Assembly: GCF_041549525.1 (NCBI RefSeq)
Contig: NZ_CP157456.1
Span: forward strand, 2,294,001-2,358,000
Length of the DNA: 64,000 bases
Direction: 5' to 3'
Source: Paenarthrobacter aurescens
GTDB taxonomy: Bacteria > Actinomycetota > Actinomycetes > Actinomycetales > Micrococcaceae
Below the pieces are notes generated by a model. The model ran no database searches. It saw only the letters and a list, made by a program, of their open reading frames with translations, and was not told where the DNA came from. Both the position numbers and the translations under genes were made by a program. Below are positions 29,626 through 39,150 of the stretch, piece after piece. The first letter of the stretch is position 1, and the number at the start of each line of letters is the position of its first letter.

Positions 29626-30621
29626 TCAAGCCTGGACTGCTGCTTCGTTCCTGCGATGGGCAACCTTCTTGGCTTGCTTTACAAGCTCAGGCTCGCTCTG
29701 GCGCAACCATGCGTAGAGCGGAGCTGCGATGAAAATCGTTGCAGCGGTTCCGATGAGGATGCCCACGAACAAGGCCAGGGAAAGATCCCGCAGCGTGCCT
29801 GCACCCAACAGTCCGGCACCTATGAAGAGGATTGCCGCAACAGGGAGGATGGCCACCATCATGGTGTTGATGGAGCGGACCAGGGTTTGGTTGACAGCAA
29901 GATTAACTTCTTCGCTGAATGTACGCCGTGTTGACGTTGAAATATCCGCGGTGTTTTCCCGGATCTTGTCGAAGACAACCACCGTGTCATACAGCGAGTA
30001 GCTCAGGACGGTCAGGAAGCCGATGATCGCCGACGGCGTGACTTCAAAATCGCTCAGTGCGTAAACGCCCGCCGTGGTGAACATGGTGACGAGCATGCCA
30101 ACAAGTGCTGACAACGACATTTTCCAGGTCCTGAAATACAGCGCCATCAGGACAGCTGCCAACCCAACGAAGACCACCAGGCCAATGAGGGCTTGACGCG
30201 TAACATCCTGTCCCCAGGTTGGCCCAACGAAGTTGGACGTCACCTCGTTTTCCGTCACGCCGTAAGCGCTGGTGAGGCCATCCTTGATCCGGTTCGTCTC
30301 GTCATCGGTCAACTGGTCCGTTTGAATGCGCATGGTGTTGCCTGCCACGTTGGCAACACGCGGGATGGCTCCCGGCACAACATCATGGACGGCTTTCTCA
30401 CCCAGTGCGGCATCTGTGGTGCTCACGTTGGAAACGGTGAACTCCGAGCCACCCCGGAACTCGATCCCGAGGTTGAAACCGCCCTTGGCGACCGGAACCA
30501 GAATGGACAGAGCCACGGCGACCGCAGCAATGACAAACCAGATTTTCTTGGAATTGACAAAGTTGTACGAACGCTTGCCCGTGTAGAGCTCATGGCCGAA
30601 GGTTGCGAAGCTCGTGGTCAT
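29626..30621 (-). CDS. secF: Protein translocase subunit SecF
   Basis: SecF works with SecD to drive late, proton-motive-force-dependent steps of Sec export. The 331-residue protein has the expected six membrane segments, a periplasmic P1-like domain after the first (GIEFRGGSEFTVSN), and the conserved membrane motifs YSLYDTVVVFDKIREN and RSINTMMVAILPV. Its start overlaps the secD stop by one base. Confidence 0.97.
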   Translation of the reverse strand: MTTSFATFGHELYTGKRSYNFVNSKKIWFVIAAVAVALSILVPVAKGGFNLGIEFRGGSEFTVSNVSTTDAALGEKAVHDVVPGAIPRVANVAGNTMRIQTDQLTDDETNRIKDGLTSAYGVTENEVTSNFVGPTWGQDVTRQALIGLVVFVGLAAVLMALYFRTWKMSLSALVGMLVTMFTTAGVYALSDFEVTPSAIIGFLTVLSYSLYDTVVVFDKIRENTADISTSTRRTFSEEVNLAVNQTLVRSINTMMVAILPVAAILFIGAGLLGAGTLRDLSLALFVGILIGTAATIFIAAPLYAWLRQSEPELVKQAKKVAHRRNEAAVQA

Positions 30622-32372
30622 TACTTCTCCTCCTTGGTGCCGTTTGAAGTGCCAGTGAGCTGGCCCTTCTCGGCAAGGCGCCTCTCGGCGATGGTCATGC
30701 GACGTTCGGCCTCTGCGGCCGCACCGGTGTTGCGCGGGCGGACCACCGAGGGCTTTTCGGCAGGCGTGCGAAGTCGTCCGGCGCCGCGGTAGAGCGGAAC
30801 AGCGCCCAGCCGGTCAGGAGAAAGACCCGAGAAACGGTGGCCTTCACCAAAGAACTTGGTGCGCGCGAGAACCTGCAGCATGGGGTGGGTGAACATGAAC
30901 ACCACCAGGAGGTCAGCCAGCGCAGTCAGGCCAAGAGTAAAGGCAAAGCCCCGGACGTTTCCAACAGCGACGAAGTAGAGAACCAGGGCTGCCAGAAGGT
31001 TGACGGCCTTGGACGCCAGAACGGTACGCTTTGCCCGCTTCCAGCCGTTCTCCACGGCAGAGACCAATCCACGTCCTTCACGGAGCTCATCTCTGATGCG
31101 TTCGAAGTAGACAATGAACGAGTCCGCGGTCTGGCCGATAGCCACGATCAGACCGGCCACACCGGCCAAGGACAGACGGTAGTTTTCCGTCCATCCAAGG
31201 ATGGCGATCGCCAGGTAGGTCAGCACGCCGGCCACCACAAGGGAAGCGATGGTCACCAGGCCAAGTGCCCGGTATTGGAAGAGCGAGTAGACAACAACGA
31301 GCAAGAGCCCGATCATGCCTGCCAGAAGCCCGAGCCGAAGTTGGTCACCACCGAGCGTGGCGGAAATTTGCTCCTGTGATTGGATCTCAAAGCTGATGGG
31401 CAGTGCGCCATAACGGAGCTGATCCGAGAGGGCCTTCGCGGACGCCTGGGTGAAGTTGCCAGTGATCTGGGGTTTTCCGTCAGTGATGACAGCCAAGGCC
31501 CGCGGCGCGGAGAGCACTTTGTCGTCCAGGACAATCGCGAACTGTGCCTTGGGATCATCAGTACCCTGGGCCTGAGCCGCAGCATAGAACTGGTTGAGGC
31601 GCTCAGTGACTGCCTTGAACTTTGCCGTGGCATCGGCGTTGAAGACAATGTTCACGCCCCAGGTATTGGTCACCGAACCCTGGGCACCCTGAACCTGGGT
31701 GAAGGTGGAATCGCTGATGTCCTGTCCCTTGACCTCAACGGGCCCGAGGATGTACTTGATGGCCGGAGTCTTGTCCGTGGCAGCCTCGCAGGTTACCAGC
31801 GGTTTGGCCGGATCCGAACGGTCGCGCTTTTCCGGTGAGGGGTTCACACAGTCGAGGGCTTCAAATTCCCTGACGATATCCGCAGTAACCCAGTTGACGT
31901 CACTGGCATTTGCAGGCTCCGCTGTGGGCTTGGGAAGCTGGTCCTCAGGGGTCCGCTGCTCCGCTGGCACAGGCGCCGGGTCACCATAGGTGATCACAGG
32001 ACGGAAGTTCATATCAGCCGAAGCCTGGATCAAGTCGCGGGTTTCCTTCGACGGTGTTCCCGGAAGACTGACCACAACGTTCCGGCCCGACTGAGTGCTG
32101 ATTTCGGCCTCGGCAACACCGGAGCCGTCCACACGCTGCCGGATGATGGCAACTGCCTGGTTGAGTTGCTCCTCATTGATCTCACTGGAACCCTCTACCC
32201 TGGGGGCCAGGATCATCTGGGTTCCGCCTTCGAGGTCCAGAGCAAGCTTGGGAGCCCAACTGGCATTGCCAGTTACTACTCCGCCAGCCAGGACGGCGGT
32301 CAATACAACGAAAATTGCTCCAAGCCAGGTCAGCACCCTGCGGGCTGAGTTTTTGGGGCCGGTCCGTGCCAT
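30621..32372 (-). CDS. secD: Protein translocase subunit SecD
   Basis: The 583-residue SecD has an N-terminal membrane helix, the large P1 domain beginning LALDLEGGTQMIL, a P4-type second domain and five further membrane segments with GQTADSFIVYFERIRDE and LALVLYF-type helices. A cytoplasmic basic C-terminal tail of about 80 residues follows. It forms one unit with secF; yajC lies upstream across a 114-base gap containing a GC-rich hairpin. Confidence 0.97.
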   Translation of the reverse strand: MARTGPKNSARRVLTWLGAIFVVLTAVLAGGVVTGNASWAPKLALDLEGGTQMILAPRVEGSSEINEEQLNQAVAIIRQRVDGSGVAEAEISTQSGRNVVVSLPGTPSKETRDLIQASADMNFRPVITYGDPAPVPAEQRTPEDQLPKPTAEPANASDVNWVTADIVREFEALDCVNPSPEKRDRSDPAKPLVTCEAATDKTPAIKYILGPVEVKGQDISDSTFTQVQGAQGSVTNTWGVNIVFNADATAKFKAVTERLNQFYAAAQAQGTDDPKAQFAIVLDDKVLSAPRALAVITDGKPQITGNFTQASAKALSDQLRYGALPISFEIQSQEQISATLGGDQLRLGLLAGMIGLLLVVVYSLFQYRALGLVTIASLVVAGVLTYLAIAILGWTENYRLSLAGVAGLIVAIGQTADSFIVYFERIRDELREGRGLVSAVENGWKRAKRTVLASKAVNLLAALVLYFVAVGNVRGFAFTLGLTALADLLVVFMFTHPMLQVLARTKFFGEGHRFSGLSPDRLGAVPLYRGAGRLRTPAEKPSVVRPRNTGAAAEAERRMTIAERRLAEKGQLTGTSNGTKEEK

Positions 32373-32398
32373 TATCGATCTTCCTGTTATCGCCGGAC

Positions 32399-32436
32399 AG
32401 CCGCCGGCCGACGCTGGTAAGCGTCCGCCGGCGGCT
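32399..32436. other. GC-rich hairpin between yajC and secD
   Basis: Sixteen-base arms (32399-32414 and 32421-32436) with one mismatch and a six-base loop lie in the 114-base yajC-secD gap. No U-run follows on the minus strand. It may be a partial terminator, an mRNA processing site or a stabilising structure setting YajC:SecD ratios. Confidence 0.5.
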
Positions 32437-32486
32437 CTGGGCTGCCTTAGAAGTTGCCTTGCGCGGTGTCGCCGCGACTGACGGTG

Positions 32487-32915
32487 CTAGTTGTCCTTCT
32501 TGTCCTCTTTGTTGAGGCGCGCAATGGTCTCTTCCGGCGTCTCGACGGCGGCAGGCGCTTCGGTCTGCGCGGGGGTCAGGGAAGAAGCGTCGTCCGGGAC
32601 AACCGGTGCCTCTTCGGGAGTAGCCTCTACCACCTTGGTGACAGCCTGGCGGTGAACCGTGGCCTGGTTGCCCGGGGAGAGCTCAATTACTACTTTGTTC
32701 TCGGCTTCGTCGATGGACACGATGCGGCCAAAGAGACCGAAGCTGGTCATGACGTCGACGCCCGGGGCAAACTTTGACTGCATTTCAGCCTGCTGCTGCT
32801 GGGTCTTCTTGTTGCGGCGGAACATCATGAAGACAAAGAGTCCAAGCATGACGAACAGCAATATGGTCATTGGATCCACAGGGAAGTTCCGTTCTGTACT
32901 TACGTTTTGGTTCAC
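32487..32915 (-). CDS. yajC: Preprotein translocase accessory subunit YajC
   Basis: With GTG 32915 as start (AGGGA seven bases upstream) the protein has 142 residues: one membrane helix (ILLFVMLGLFVFMMF), the basic RRNKKTQQQQ stretch, the YajC core (GVDVMTSFGLFGRIVSID) and an acidic Ala/Pro tail. YajC associates with SecDF. A further GTG about 12 codons in (32879) would give a more usual N-terminus and cannot be excluded. Confidence 0.85.
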   Translation of the reverse strand: MNQNVSTERNFPVDPMTILLFVMLGLFVFMMFRRNKKTQQQQAEMQSKFAPGVDVMTSFGLFGRIVSIDEAENKVVIELSPGNQATVHRQAVTKVVEATPEEAPVVPDDASSLTPAQTEAPAAVETPEETIARLNKEDKKDN

Positions 32916-33012
32916 GGCAACGTCCCTGGCAGATCCGCAGAGCGGCATGGATCAAGGACTCGAACGTGCCGAGCGTCATACCAGTCTAGTGGGAAAAGCT
33001 GAACAGAGGGTG

Positions 33013-34089
33013 TTAACCGATGGTATCGACGCTTTCGGCGTGGTTTTCGTCCTCACCAAACAGCGCCAGCGTCTCCTGACCGAAGACTCCGGCCGGCACG
33101 GCGTAGCCAAGGTGGGTCCAAGCTGACGCCATGGCGATTCGTCCTCGCGGCGTACGTCCCAAAAGTCCTTCACGTACCAGGAACGGCTCAGCAACAGTCT
33201 CCACGGTTTCGGGTTCCTCGCCTACGGCGATGGCCAGAGTGGACAAGCCCACGGGGCCGCCGTTGAACTTGGTGATGAGGGCTTCGAGAACAGAGCGGTC
33301 AAGCCTGTCCAGGCCGCGCTCATCAACTTCGTACATGTCCAGGGCAGCTGACGCCGAACGCGCATCAATTTGATCAATGCCGTGAACCAAAGCCCAGTCC
33401 CTGACGCGGCGCAGGAGTCTGTTGGCAATACGCGGTGTTCCTCTGGACCGCCCTGCTATCTCCGTAAATCCCGCGGAGTTGACCTTCAGGTCCAGAAGCC
33501 CTGCTGAGCGCCGGAGGACAAGCTCAAGTTCTGCCACTGAATAGAATTCCAGGTGCCCGGTGAATCCAAAACGGTCCCTCAGCGGACCGGGGAGAAGTCC
33601 AGCCCTGGTGGTGGCGCCCACCAGCGTGAAAGGCGGCAGTTCCAAGGGAATGGCCGTTGCACCGGCGCCTTTGCCCACCACAATGTCCACGCGGAAGTCC
33701 TCCATGGCCATGTACAGCATTTCCTCCGCCGGCCTGGACATGCGGTGTATTTCGTCCAGGAACAGGACCTCACCCTCCGAGAGCGAGGAGAGGATGGCGG
33801 CCAGATCTCCTGCGTGCTGAATGGCCGGCCCGCTGCTGATGCGCAGCGGCGCGTTCATTTCAGCTGCAATGATCATGGCAAGGGTGGTTTTCCCGAGTCC
33901 TGGAGGGCCGGACATCAGCACATGATCTGCGCTGCGGCCCCGCATTTTTGAGGCCTCAAGGACCAGAGCGAGCTGCTTACGGACCCGGTGCTGTCCCACG
34001 AAATCATGCAGGTTTTTAGGGCGGAGGGCGGCCTCAATGACCCGCTCTTCCGGTTCCTCTCCCCCGCTGACGAGTGACTGCTCAGCCAC
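33013..34089 (-). CDS. ruvB: Holliday junction branch-migration helicase RuvB
   Basis: RuvB is the AAA+ motor of RuvAB. The 358 residues include [11 protein letters not shown], Walker [10 protein letters not shown], Walker B LFLDEIHR, sensor [18 protein letters not shown] and a C-terminal winged-helix domain. The GTG at 34089 overlaps the end of ruvA by eight bases, so the two are translationally coupled. Confidence 0.97.
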   Translation of the reverse strand: MAEQSLVSGGEEPEERVIEAALRPKNLHDFVGQHRVRKQLALVLEASKMRGRSADHVLMSGPPGLGKTTLAMIIAAEMNAPLRISSGPAIQHAGDLAAILSSLSEGEVLFLDEIHRMSRPAEEMLYMAMEDFRVDIVVGKGAGATAIPLELPPFTLVGATTRAGLLPGPLRDRFGFTGHLEFYSVAELELVLRRSAGLLDLKVNSAGFTEIAGRSRGTPRIANRLLRRVRDWALVHGIDQIDARSASAALDMYEVDERGLDRLDRSVLEALITKFNGGPVGLSTLAIAVGEEPETVETVAEPFLVREGLLGRTPRGRIAMASAWTHLGYAVPAGVFGQETLALFGEDENHAESVDTIG

Positions 34090-34726
34090 GGCTGCCTACG
34101 CGGTTGCCTGCACGTGCGCCGTCCTGGCCAAGCCAGCGCAGCGTAGCCCGGAGAATCTGGGCCACGTTTCCTGCGTCCACGAGTTCCGGGGAATCAGCCA
34201 TGGCTTTGTCGATGCTGCCATTGGCGTCCTTCTCGGACCATCCCAGGCTTGTCATGGCCGCCACAACCTGAGGCTTCCATTCGGCGTTGGCGGCGGCCAC
34301 CGGAGCGGTGCCGGTACCCGTGCCGTGGGGAACCAGCTTCCCGGCAAGTTCCAGGACAATCCGGCCGGCCACCTTGGGACCGATTCCCGGTACCTTGGTG
34401 AACGTTTTGCTGTCACCGGTGTGCGCCGCCACCCGGATGGCCTCGGGTTCATGCACTGCCAGAACGGCCAGAGCCAAACGCGGGCCTACACCGCTGACGC
34501 TCAGCAGGACGTCGAAGACCTCGCGTTCGTCGTCGTCGGCGAAACCGAACAGGGTCAGTGAATCCTCGCGGACAATCATGGACGTGAAGAGCTTGGCCTC
34601 GGACCCTGTTTTGAGGTGGCTCAAGGTCTGCGGTGTGGCGAAGACGCTCATCCCCGCACCATTGAGGTCAATTACAGCGGTGGACAAACCAACGTGGGCT
34701 ACGGTTCCACGGAGAAAACTGATCAA
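34082..34726 (-). CDS. ruvA: Holliday junction DNA helicase subunit RuvA
   Basis: RuvA binds four-way junctions and recruits RuvB. The 214-residue protein begins [13 protein letters not shown] from a TTG start (34726). It has domain I, the paired helix-hairpin-helix region ([33 protein letters not shown]) and the C-terminal RuvB-binding domain. It follows ruvC after a 114-base gap with a hairpin and a weak SOS-like site. Confidence 0.96.
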   Translation of the reverse strand: MISFLRGTVAHVGLSTAVIDLNGAGMSVFATPQTLSHLKTGSEAKLFTSMIVREDSLTLFGFADDDEREVFDVLLSVSGVGPRLALAVLAVHEPEAIRVAAHTGDSKTFTKVPGIGPKVAGRIVLELAGKLVPHGTGTGTAPVAAANAEWKPQVVAAMTSLGWSEKDANGSIDKAMADSPELVDAGNVAQILRATLRWLGQDGARAGNRVGSRG

Positions 34727-34759
34727 GACCCGGCTCCTGAATTACCGCCTGCTCCGTTG

Positions 34760-34785
34760 CCGCGGTACTGCTGTCAGTACTGCGG
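34760..34785. other. Hairpin between ruvC and ruvA
   Basis: Eleven-base arms (34760-34770 and 34775-34785, one G-U wobble) and a four-base loop follow ruvC on the minus strand. It lacks a clear U-tract, so it is a possible weak terminator. Confidence 0.4.
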
Positions 34786-34799
34786 CCGGAGCGGACTAT

Positions 34800-34815
34800 C
34801 CGAACATATCTACGA
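34800..34815. promoter_or_regulatory. Weak LexA-like box upstream of ruvA
   Basis: CCGAAC-ATAT-CTACGA matches the actinobacterial SOS consensus TCGAACnnnnGTTCGA at nine of twelve fixed positions. It lies 74 bases upstream of the ruvA start. Much weaker than the site at 51021-51044. Confidence 0.3.
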
Positions 34816-34840
34816 ATACCCTAGCAAGGGGAGGCACCAT

Positions 34841-35419
34841 TCAGCGTTTCCGGCGCGCTTTTGCTTCGGCGTCCGCCCATGCTTTCTGGGCAGGGGTAAG
34901 ACCACCGCTGCCGTTCGCGGCACCCGCTGAGCCCATTCCACTGCCGGCACGCCAAGCGTGGGTCAGGGCCAGCGCCAGCGCGTCGGCGGCATCAGCAGGC
35001 TTTGGCGGCGCATCCAGGCGGAGAATCTTCGTTACCAGCTTGGTCACTGCATCCTTGTTCGACGTACCGCTGCCCGTTACTGCCGCCTTGACCTCAGAAG
35101 GTGTGTGCAGCGCAACGGGGATGCCGCGCCTCGCGGCAGCAACAATCACCACACCGGAGGCCTGGGCTACACCCATCACCGTGCTGACGTTCATCTGCGA
35201 GAACACACGTTCAACCGCCACGACGTCCGGGGTGTGCAGGTCCAGCCATTCATCAATGGCCTGGGCAATGACCAGCAGTCTCTTATCCAGCGTCAGTTCA
35301 GCAGAGGTGCCCACCACCCCCACGGCAACCATGGTTGCCCTGCGGTTTTTCTCGATGTCCACAACACCTATGCCGCAACGGGTAAGGCCCGGATCGACTC
35401 CCAATACGCGAAGAGTCAA
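34841..35419 (-). CDS. ruvC: Crossover junction endodeoxyribonuclease RuvC
   Basis: RuvC resolves Holliday junctions. The 192-residue protein starts at TTG 35419 behind GGAAGG and has catalytic acidic residues in [13 protein letters not shown], the VVAVERVF motif near residue 70, and a C-terminal [14 protein letters not shown] segment with two Asp. The longer frame upstream is unrelated in sequence character and was not used. Confidence 0.93.
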   Translation of the reverse strand: MTLRVLGVDPGLTRCGIGVVDIEKNRRATMVAVGVVGTSAELTLDKRLLVIAQAIDEWLDLHTPDVVAVERVFSQMNVSTVMGVAQASGVVIVAAARRGIPVALHTPSEVKAAVTGSGTSNKDAVTKLVTKILRLDAPPKPADAADALALALTHAWRAGSGMGSAGAANGSGGLTPAQKAWADAEAKARRKR

Positions 35420-35480
35420 GTCCGGGCCTTCCTGATGGCTGTAAAACGCTGAGTGTCTGACTGACGTGCTGCGTGGCCGT

Positions 35481-36236
35481 CTATTCGGCGTCGAGGGCGG
35501 CCTGAACTTCCTCGCTGAGGTCCGCATTGCTGTAGACGTTCTGGACATCGTCCAGATCTTCAAGGGCATCCACGAGCTTCATGAACTTCTTGGCGCCTTC
35601 AACATCCAGGTCAACCTGCATGGAGGGGACAAACTCGGCTTCATCGGTGTCGTAGTCGATGCCCGCCTCTTTCAGGGCATCGCGGATGGCCTGGAGGTCC
35701 GAAGGCTCGGAGTGAATTTCCCAGTTCTCGCCGCTGTCCTTGACTTCCTCGGCTCCGGCATCCAGAACCGCCATCAGGATGTCATCCTCACTGAGGCCGT
35801 TCTTGGGCAAGACAACAACACCCTTACGGGCAAAGAGGTAGCTCACGGAACCGGGATCGGCGATGGTGCCGCCGTTGCGTGAGATAGCAAGGCGCACCTC
35901 GGAGGCGGCGCGGTTCTTGTTGTCTGTCAGACATTCGATCAGCAATGCCGAACCCTGCGGGCCGCGGGCCTCGTACATGATCTCGGTGTAGTCCACCACT
36001 TCACCGGTGAGGCCTGCCCCACGTTTGATGGCGCGATCGATGTTGTCGTTGGGAACCGAAGTTTTCTTGGCCTTCGTGACGGCAAGTTCAAGCCCCGGGT
36101 TGCCGGCGAGGTCCGGCCCTCCCATGCGGGCGGCAACTTCAATGTTCTTGATCAGCTTCGCGAACGACTTTGCACGCCTGCCGTCAATGATGGCTTTCTT
36201 GTGCTTGGTGGTCGCCCATTTGGAGTGGCCTGACAT
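35481..36236 (-). CDS. yebC: YebC/PmpR family transcriptional/translational regulator
   Basis: The 251-residue protein starts [21 protein letters not shown]... in family style and carries IERAIKRG-type ([11 protein letters not shown]) and [19 protein letters not shown] motifs. YebC proteins have been described as regulators and, in several bacteria, as factors relieving ribosome stalling at prolines. Its location between pdxT and ruvC is conserved across actinobacteria. Confidence 0.95.
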   Translation of the reverse strand: MSGHSKWATTKHKKAIIDGRRAKSFAKLIKNIEVAARMGGPDLAGNPGLELAVTKAKKTSVPNDNIDRAIKRGAGLTGEVVDYTEIMYEARGPQGSALLIECLTDNKNRAASEVRLAISRNGGTIADPGSVSYLFARKGVVVLPKNGLSEDDILMAVLDAGAEEVKDSGENWEIHSEPSDLQAIRDALKEAGIDYDTDEAEFVPSMQVDLDVEGAKKFMKLVDALEDLDDVQNVYSNADLSEEVQAALDAE

Positions 36237-36239
36237 GCT

Positions 36240-36941
36240 TTACGCTTCTCCTCTGATCATTCGAATAAAGAGTTCATGCACGCGTTTCTCGCCCGTCACT
36301 TCCGGATGGAAGGAGGTGGCCAGCAGTTGGCCGGAACGCACTGCAACAATTCTAGCCACTCCATGCAATGTGGCTGTGTGGCTGGCGTGGTCCGGATCAA
36401 CCTGGGCAAGGACTTCCACGCCTGGACCCACCCGCTCCACCCAGGGGCCCCTTATGAATACCGCGTGGACGGGATCCACACCGGACTCCCCTGCGCTGAA
36501 TTCGAGGCCTTTGAAGTCCAGATCCGTTTCAAAGGACTCCCGTTGACGCCCAAACGCATTCCTGCGGACCGTGATGTCCAGCCCGCCGAAAGTTTGCTGC
36601 GGATTTCCGTCCAGGTCAGTGGACGGGTCCGCAATTTCGTTGGCCAGGAGGATCATGCCGGCGCAGGAGCCATAGACAGGAAGTCCCTCCGCGATGCGCT
36701 TCCGGAGGGGGTCGCGGACTTCGAAAATCCTGGAAAGCTTGTCAATGGTGGTGGATTCACCGCCGGGAATGATGAGCCCGTCAATGTCATCGAGCTCTGA
36801 CGGACGGCGAATACCTACGCCGACAGCACCAGCGGCTTCTACGGCGTGGATATGCTCACGGAAGTCGCCCTGCAGAGCCAGTACGCCGATCCGGAGTCCT
36901 GAACCCACGCGTGACGAAGCGTCGGAAAGGGGGTTGGTCAT
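36240..36941 (-). CDS. pdxT: Pyridoxal 5'-phosphate synthase glutaminase subunit PdxT
   Basis: PdxT hydrolyses glutamine and channels ammonia to PdxS for B6 synthesis. The 233-residue protein begins with the [16 protein letters not shown] segment after a short tail and has PGGEST, the nucleophile motif GSCAGM and the His-Glu motif [12 protein letters not shown] 36941 was chosen over an in-frame upstream ATG whose extension has no family match. PdxS is encoded about 5.6 kb away instead of next door. Confidence 0.95.
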   Translation of the reverse strand: MTNPLSDASSRVGSGLRIGVLALQGDFREHIHAVEAAGAVGVGIRRPSELDDIDGLIIPGGESTTIDKLSRIFEVRDPLRKRIAEGLPVYGSCAGMILLANEIADPSTDLDGNPQQTFGGLDITVRRNAFGRQRESFETDLDFKGLEFSAGESGVDPVHAVFIRGPWVERVGPGVEVLAQVDPDHASHTATLHGVARIVAVRSGQLLATSFHPEVTGEKRVHELFIRMIRGEA

Positions 36942-37029
36942 TGGACCATCATAGTGTCCAAGCCCTTCGTGGCGCTGCCCGCGGCTTCCCGCTGCTTCCG
37001 CCGTTCGGGGTTCCATGCCCTGACTGGGA

Positions 37030-37035
37030 TATATT
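37030..37035 (+). promoter_or_regulatory. Predicted -10 element (TATATT) for leaderless murT-gatD
   Basis: TATATT ends seven bases before the ATG at 37043. No ribosome-binding site precedes that ATG, so the transcript is probably leaderless. Confidence 0.5.
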
Positions 37036-37042
37036 ACAGAGC

Positions 37043-38374
37043 ATGCTTTCCTTCAGCGTTCCCCTCGGCAAGCTGGTCCGCACACTGTCCCGGCTCCGGG
37101 GCGGAGGCTCAGCTTTTCCCGGCTTGGTGGTTGAGAAAATCGATCCCGGCTTCATGCAGCGAACGCTGGCTTCGCTCCCCCTCGGCGTAGCGGTGGTCAG
37201 CGGCACCAACGGCAAGACCACCACCACAAAGATGGTGGTGGAACTCCTTGAAAGCCAAGGCCTCAAAGTGTTCACCAACCGCAGCGGCAGCAACTTCACC
37301 CGTGGTGTGGCAGCGTCCCTGCTGGGCGATGTGGACTGGCGTGGACGGCTCGACGCGGACATTGCCATTCTCGAATTGGACGAGGCCCATGCCGTGCACT
37401 TCGTCAACAAAGTGGAGCCTCGGTACAGCCTCCTGTTGAATGTCCTGCGCGATCAATTGGACCGTTTCGGCGAAATCGATAAGACCGCCCGCCTGCTGGA
37501 GCACATCGCCTCAAAAACCTCCGGCACCGTTGTCCTCAACCGGGAAGATCCTCGCGTAGCCCGGATTGCCAGTGCCATCAACACCCTGGACGCCGTCCAC
37601 CACCCCGAAGTCCGCTATTTCGGCCTCGACGAATCGCTGCGCAGTACGTTCCCCAACGATGACGAGATGCGAACCACAGGCATTGGCCCCTCGCCGTCAG
37701 GGACCTCTGTTGCCGCAGAAACCGGCGAGGATGTAGACCTGCCGGCTGCCGACGTCGTGCTTCGACGGGTAGGTGCCCAGGACGCAGACTTTGAGTTCGA
37801 CGGCAAAACCGTCACCACATCGATGAAGCTTCGCGGCGTCTACAACATCTTCAACGCTGCCGCGGCGTTGTCCCTGGCGAGATCCATCATGGGAACGGGT
37901 CCAGTGGATACTCCCAAACTGGTGAAGGCCCTGGGGGAAGTTGCTCCCGCCTTCGGCCGCGGTGAAAGCCTCACGGTGGATGGTCAACCGCTGGAACTGG
38001 TGCTCGTGAAGAATCCAAGCGGTTTCCGGCTCGGGCTGAAGTCCTTCCCCGCCGGTGGTTATGCCACCATGATCGCCATCAATGACAACTACGCTGACGG
38101 CAGGGACATGTCCTGGCTCTGGGATGTTGAATTCGACTCCCTGCGCGAGAGCGGCGTGGAAGTCCTCACGGGGGTACGCGCCTACGACATGGCCCTCCGC
38201 CTGCAATACGACGACGTTCACTTTGGTGTGGTGGAGCCGGACATCACCGCAGCACTCCGGACCTTCATCGACGGATCGCGAGGCAAGCCCAAGCGCATTT
38301 TCTGCACGTACACTTCCATGCTCGCCATTCGCCGCGAACTGGCCAAAATCACCATAGTTGAGGTGGTCTCATGA
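37043..38374 (+). CDS. murT: Lipid II isoglutaminyl synthase, Mur ligase-like subunit MurT
   Basis: MurT with GatD amidates the D-Glu of lipid II. The 443-residue protein has a Mur-ligase P-loop ([13 protein letters not shown], residues 51-63), the ILELDEA segment and a C-terminal DUF1727 domain ([18 protein letters not shown] with the conserved Asp). The central region, where well-studied MurT proteins carry a four-Cys zinc ribbon, has no cysteine; the only Cys of the protein is near the C-terminus (IFCTYT). The start is ATG 37043, just after a TATATT element. It overlaps gatD by four bases. Confidence 0.92.
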   Translation: MLSFSVPLGKLVRTLSRLRGGGSAFPGLVVEKIDPGFMQRTLASLPLGVAVVSGTNGKTTTTKMVVELLESQGLKVFTNRSGSNFTRGVAASLLGDVDWRGRLDADIAILELDEAHAVHFVNKVEPRYSLLLNVLRDQLDRFGEIDKTARLLEHIASKTSGTVVLNREDPRVARIASAINTLDAVHHPEVRYFGLDESLRSTFPNDDEMRTTGIGPSPSGTSVAAETGEDVDLPAADVVLRRVGAQDADFEFDGKTVTTSMKLRGVYNIFNAAAALSLARSIMGTGPVDTPKLVKALGEVAPAFGRGESLTVDGQPLELVLVKNPSGFRLGLKSFPAGGYATMIAINDNYADGRDMSWLWDVEFDSLRESGVEVLTGVRAYDMALRLQYDDVHFGVVEPDITAALRTFIDGSRGKPKRIFCTYTSMLAIRRELAKITIVEVVS

Positions 38375-39147
38375 CTTCGGAAGCACCGCACACGCCGGAA
38401 GCACAGGCGTCGCCGGACAACCAGTCCAGCAAGGGGACAATCCGCGTTCTCCAGCTCTACCCGCGGGAAATGAACATCTATGGCGACTGGGGCAACGCCC
38501 TGGTCCTCAAGCAACGGATCAAGTGGCATGGCTACACCCCGGAGTTGCTTGAGTACAACGTGGGCGACGAATTCCCGGACGACGTCGACATCATTGTTGG
38601 CGGCGGCGGCCAGGACAGCGGCCAATTGGTCATTCAGGACGACCTCCAGGCACGCGCAGCCCGCCTCAAGCAGTTGGCGGACGAGGGCGCGCCCATGCTG
38701 GTCATTTGTGGCTTGTACCAACTTTTCGGGAAGTTCTTCAAGACCAGCACTGGCCCGGTCATTCCCGGCATCGGCATTCTTGACGTCGAAACCCACGGCA
38801 CTGATGAGCGGCTCATCGGCAACGTGAGCATGAAGTCCACCGAGTTTGGCGACATCCTCGGATATGAGAACCACAGCGGGCAGACTACTCTGGGCCCCGG
38901 CGTCCAGCCACTGGGCACGGTAACAAAGGGAGCGGGCAACAACAGCAAGGACGGACATGAGGGCGCACGTTATAACAATGTTGTGGCGAGCTACCTGCAC
39001 GGTTCCTTACTCCCGAAGAACCCGGCCATAGCGGATTTCCTCATCCGCACGGCTGCCGAACGCAAGTTCGGCAGTTTCGTACCGGGAACGCCCGACGACG
39101 AATACGCCCGCCTTGCGCGCGAACACGCAGCCCGGCGGCCAAGGTAG
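38371..39147 (+). CDS. gatD: Lipid II isoglutaminyl synthase, glutaminase subunit GatD
   Basis: GatD releases ammonia from glutamine for MurT. The 258-residue class I glutaminase-like protein shows NIYGDWGNALVLKQR near the N-terminus, the catalytic-Cys motif LVICGLYQLFG near residue 112, and the catalytic-His segment SYLHGSLLPKNP near residue 210. It is co-translated with murT (ATGA overlap). It ends three bases from the convergent CapA-like gene, leaving no room for a terminator. Confidence 0.93.
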   Translation: MTSEAPHTPEAQASPDNQSSKGTIRVLQLYPREMNIYGDWGNALVLKQRIKWHGYTPELLEYNVGDEFPDDVDIIVGGGGQDSGQLVIQDDLQARAARLKQLADEGAPMLVICGLYQLFGKFFKTSTGPVIPGIGILDVETHGTDERLIGNVSMKSTEFGDILGYENHSGQTTLGPGVQPLGTVTKGAGNNSKDGHEGARYNNVVASYLHGSLLPKNPAIADFLIRTAAERKFGSFVPGTPDDEYARLAREHAARRPR

Positions 39148-39150
39148 GCA

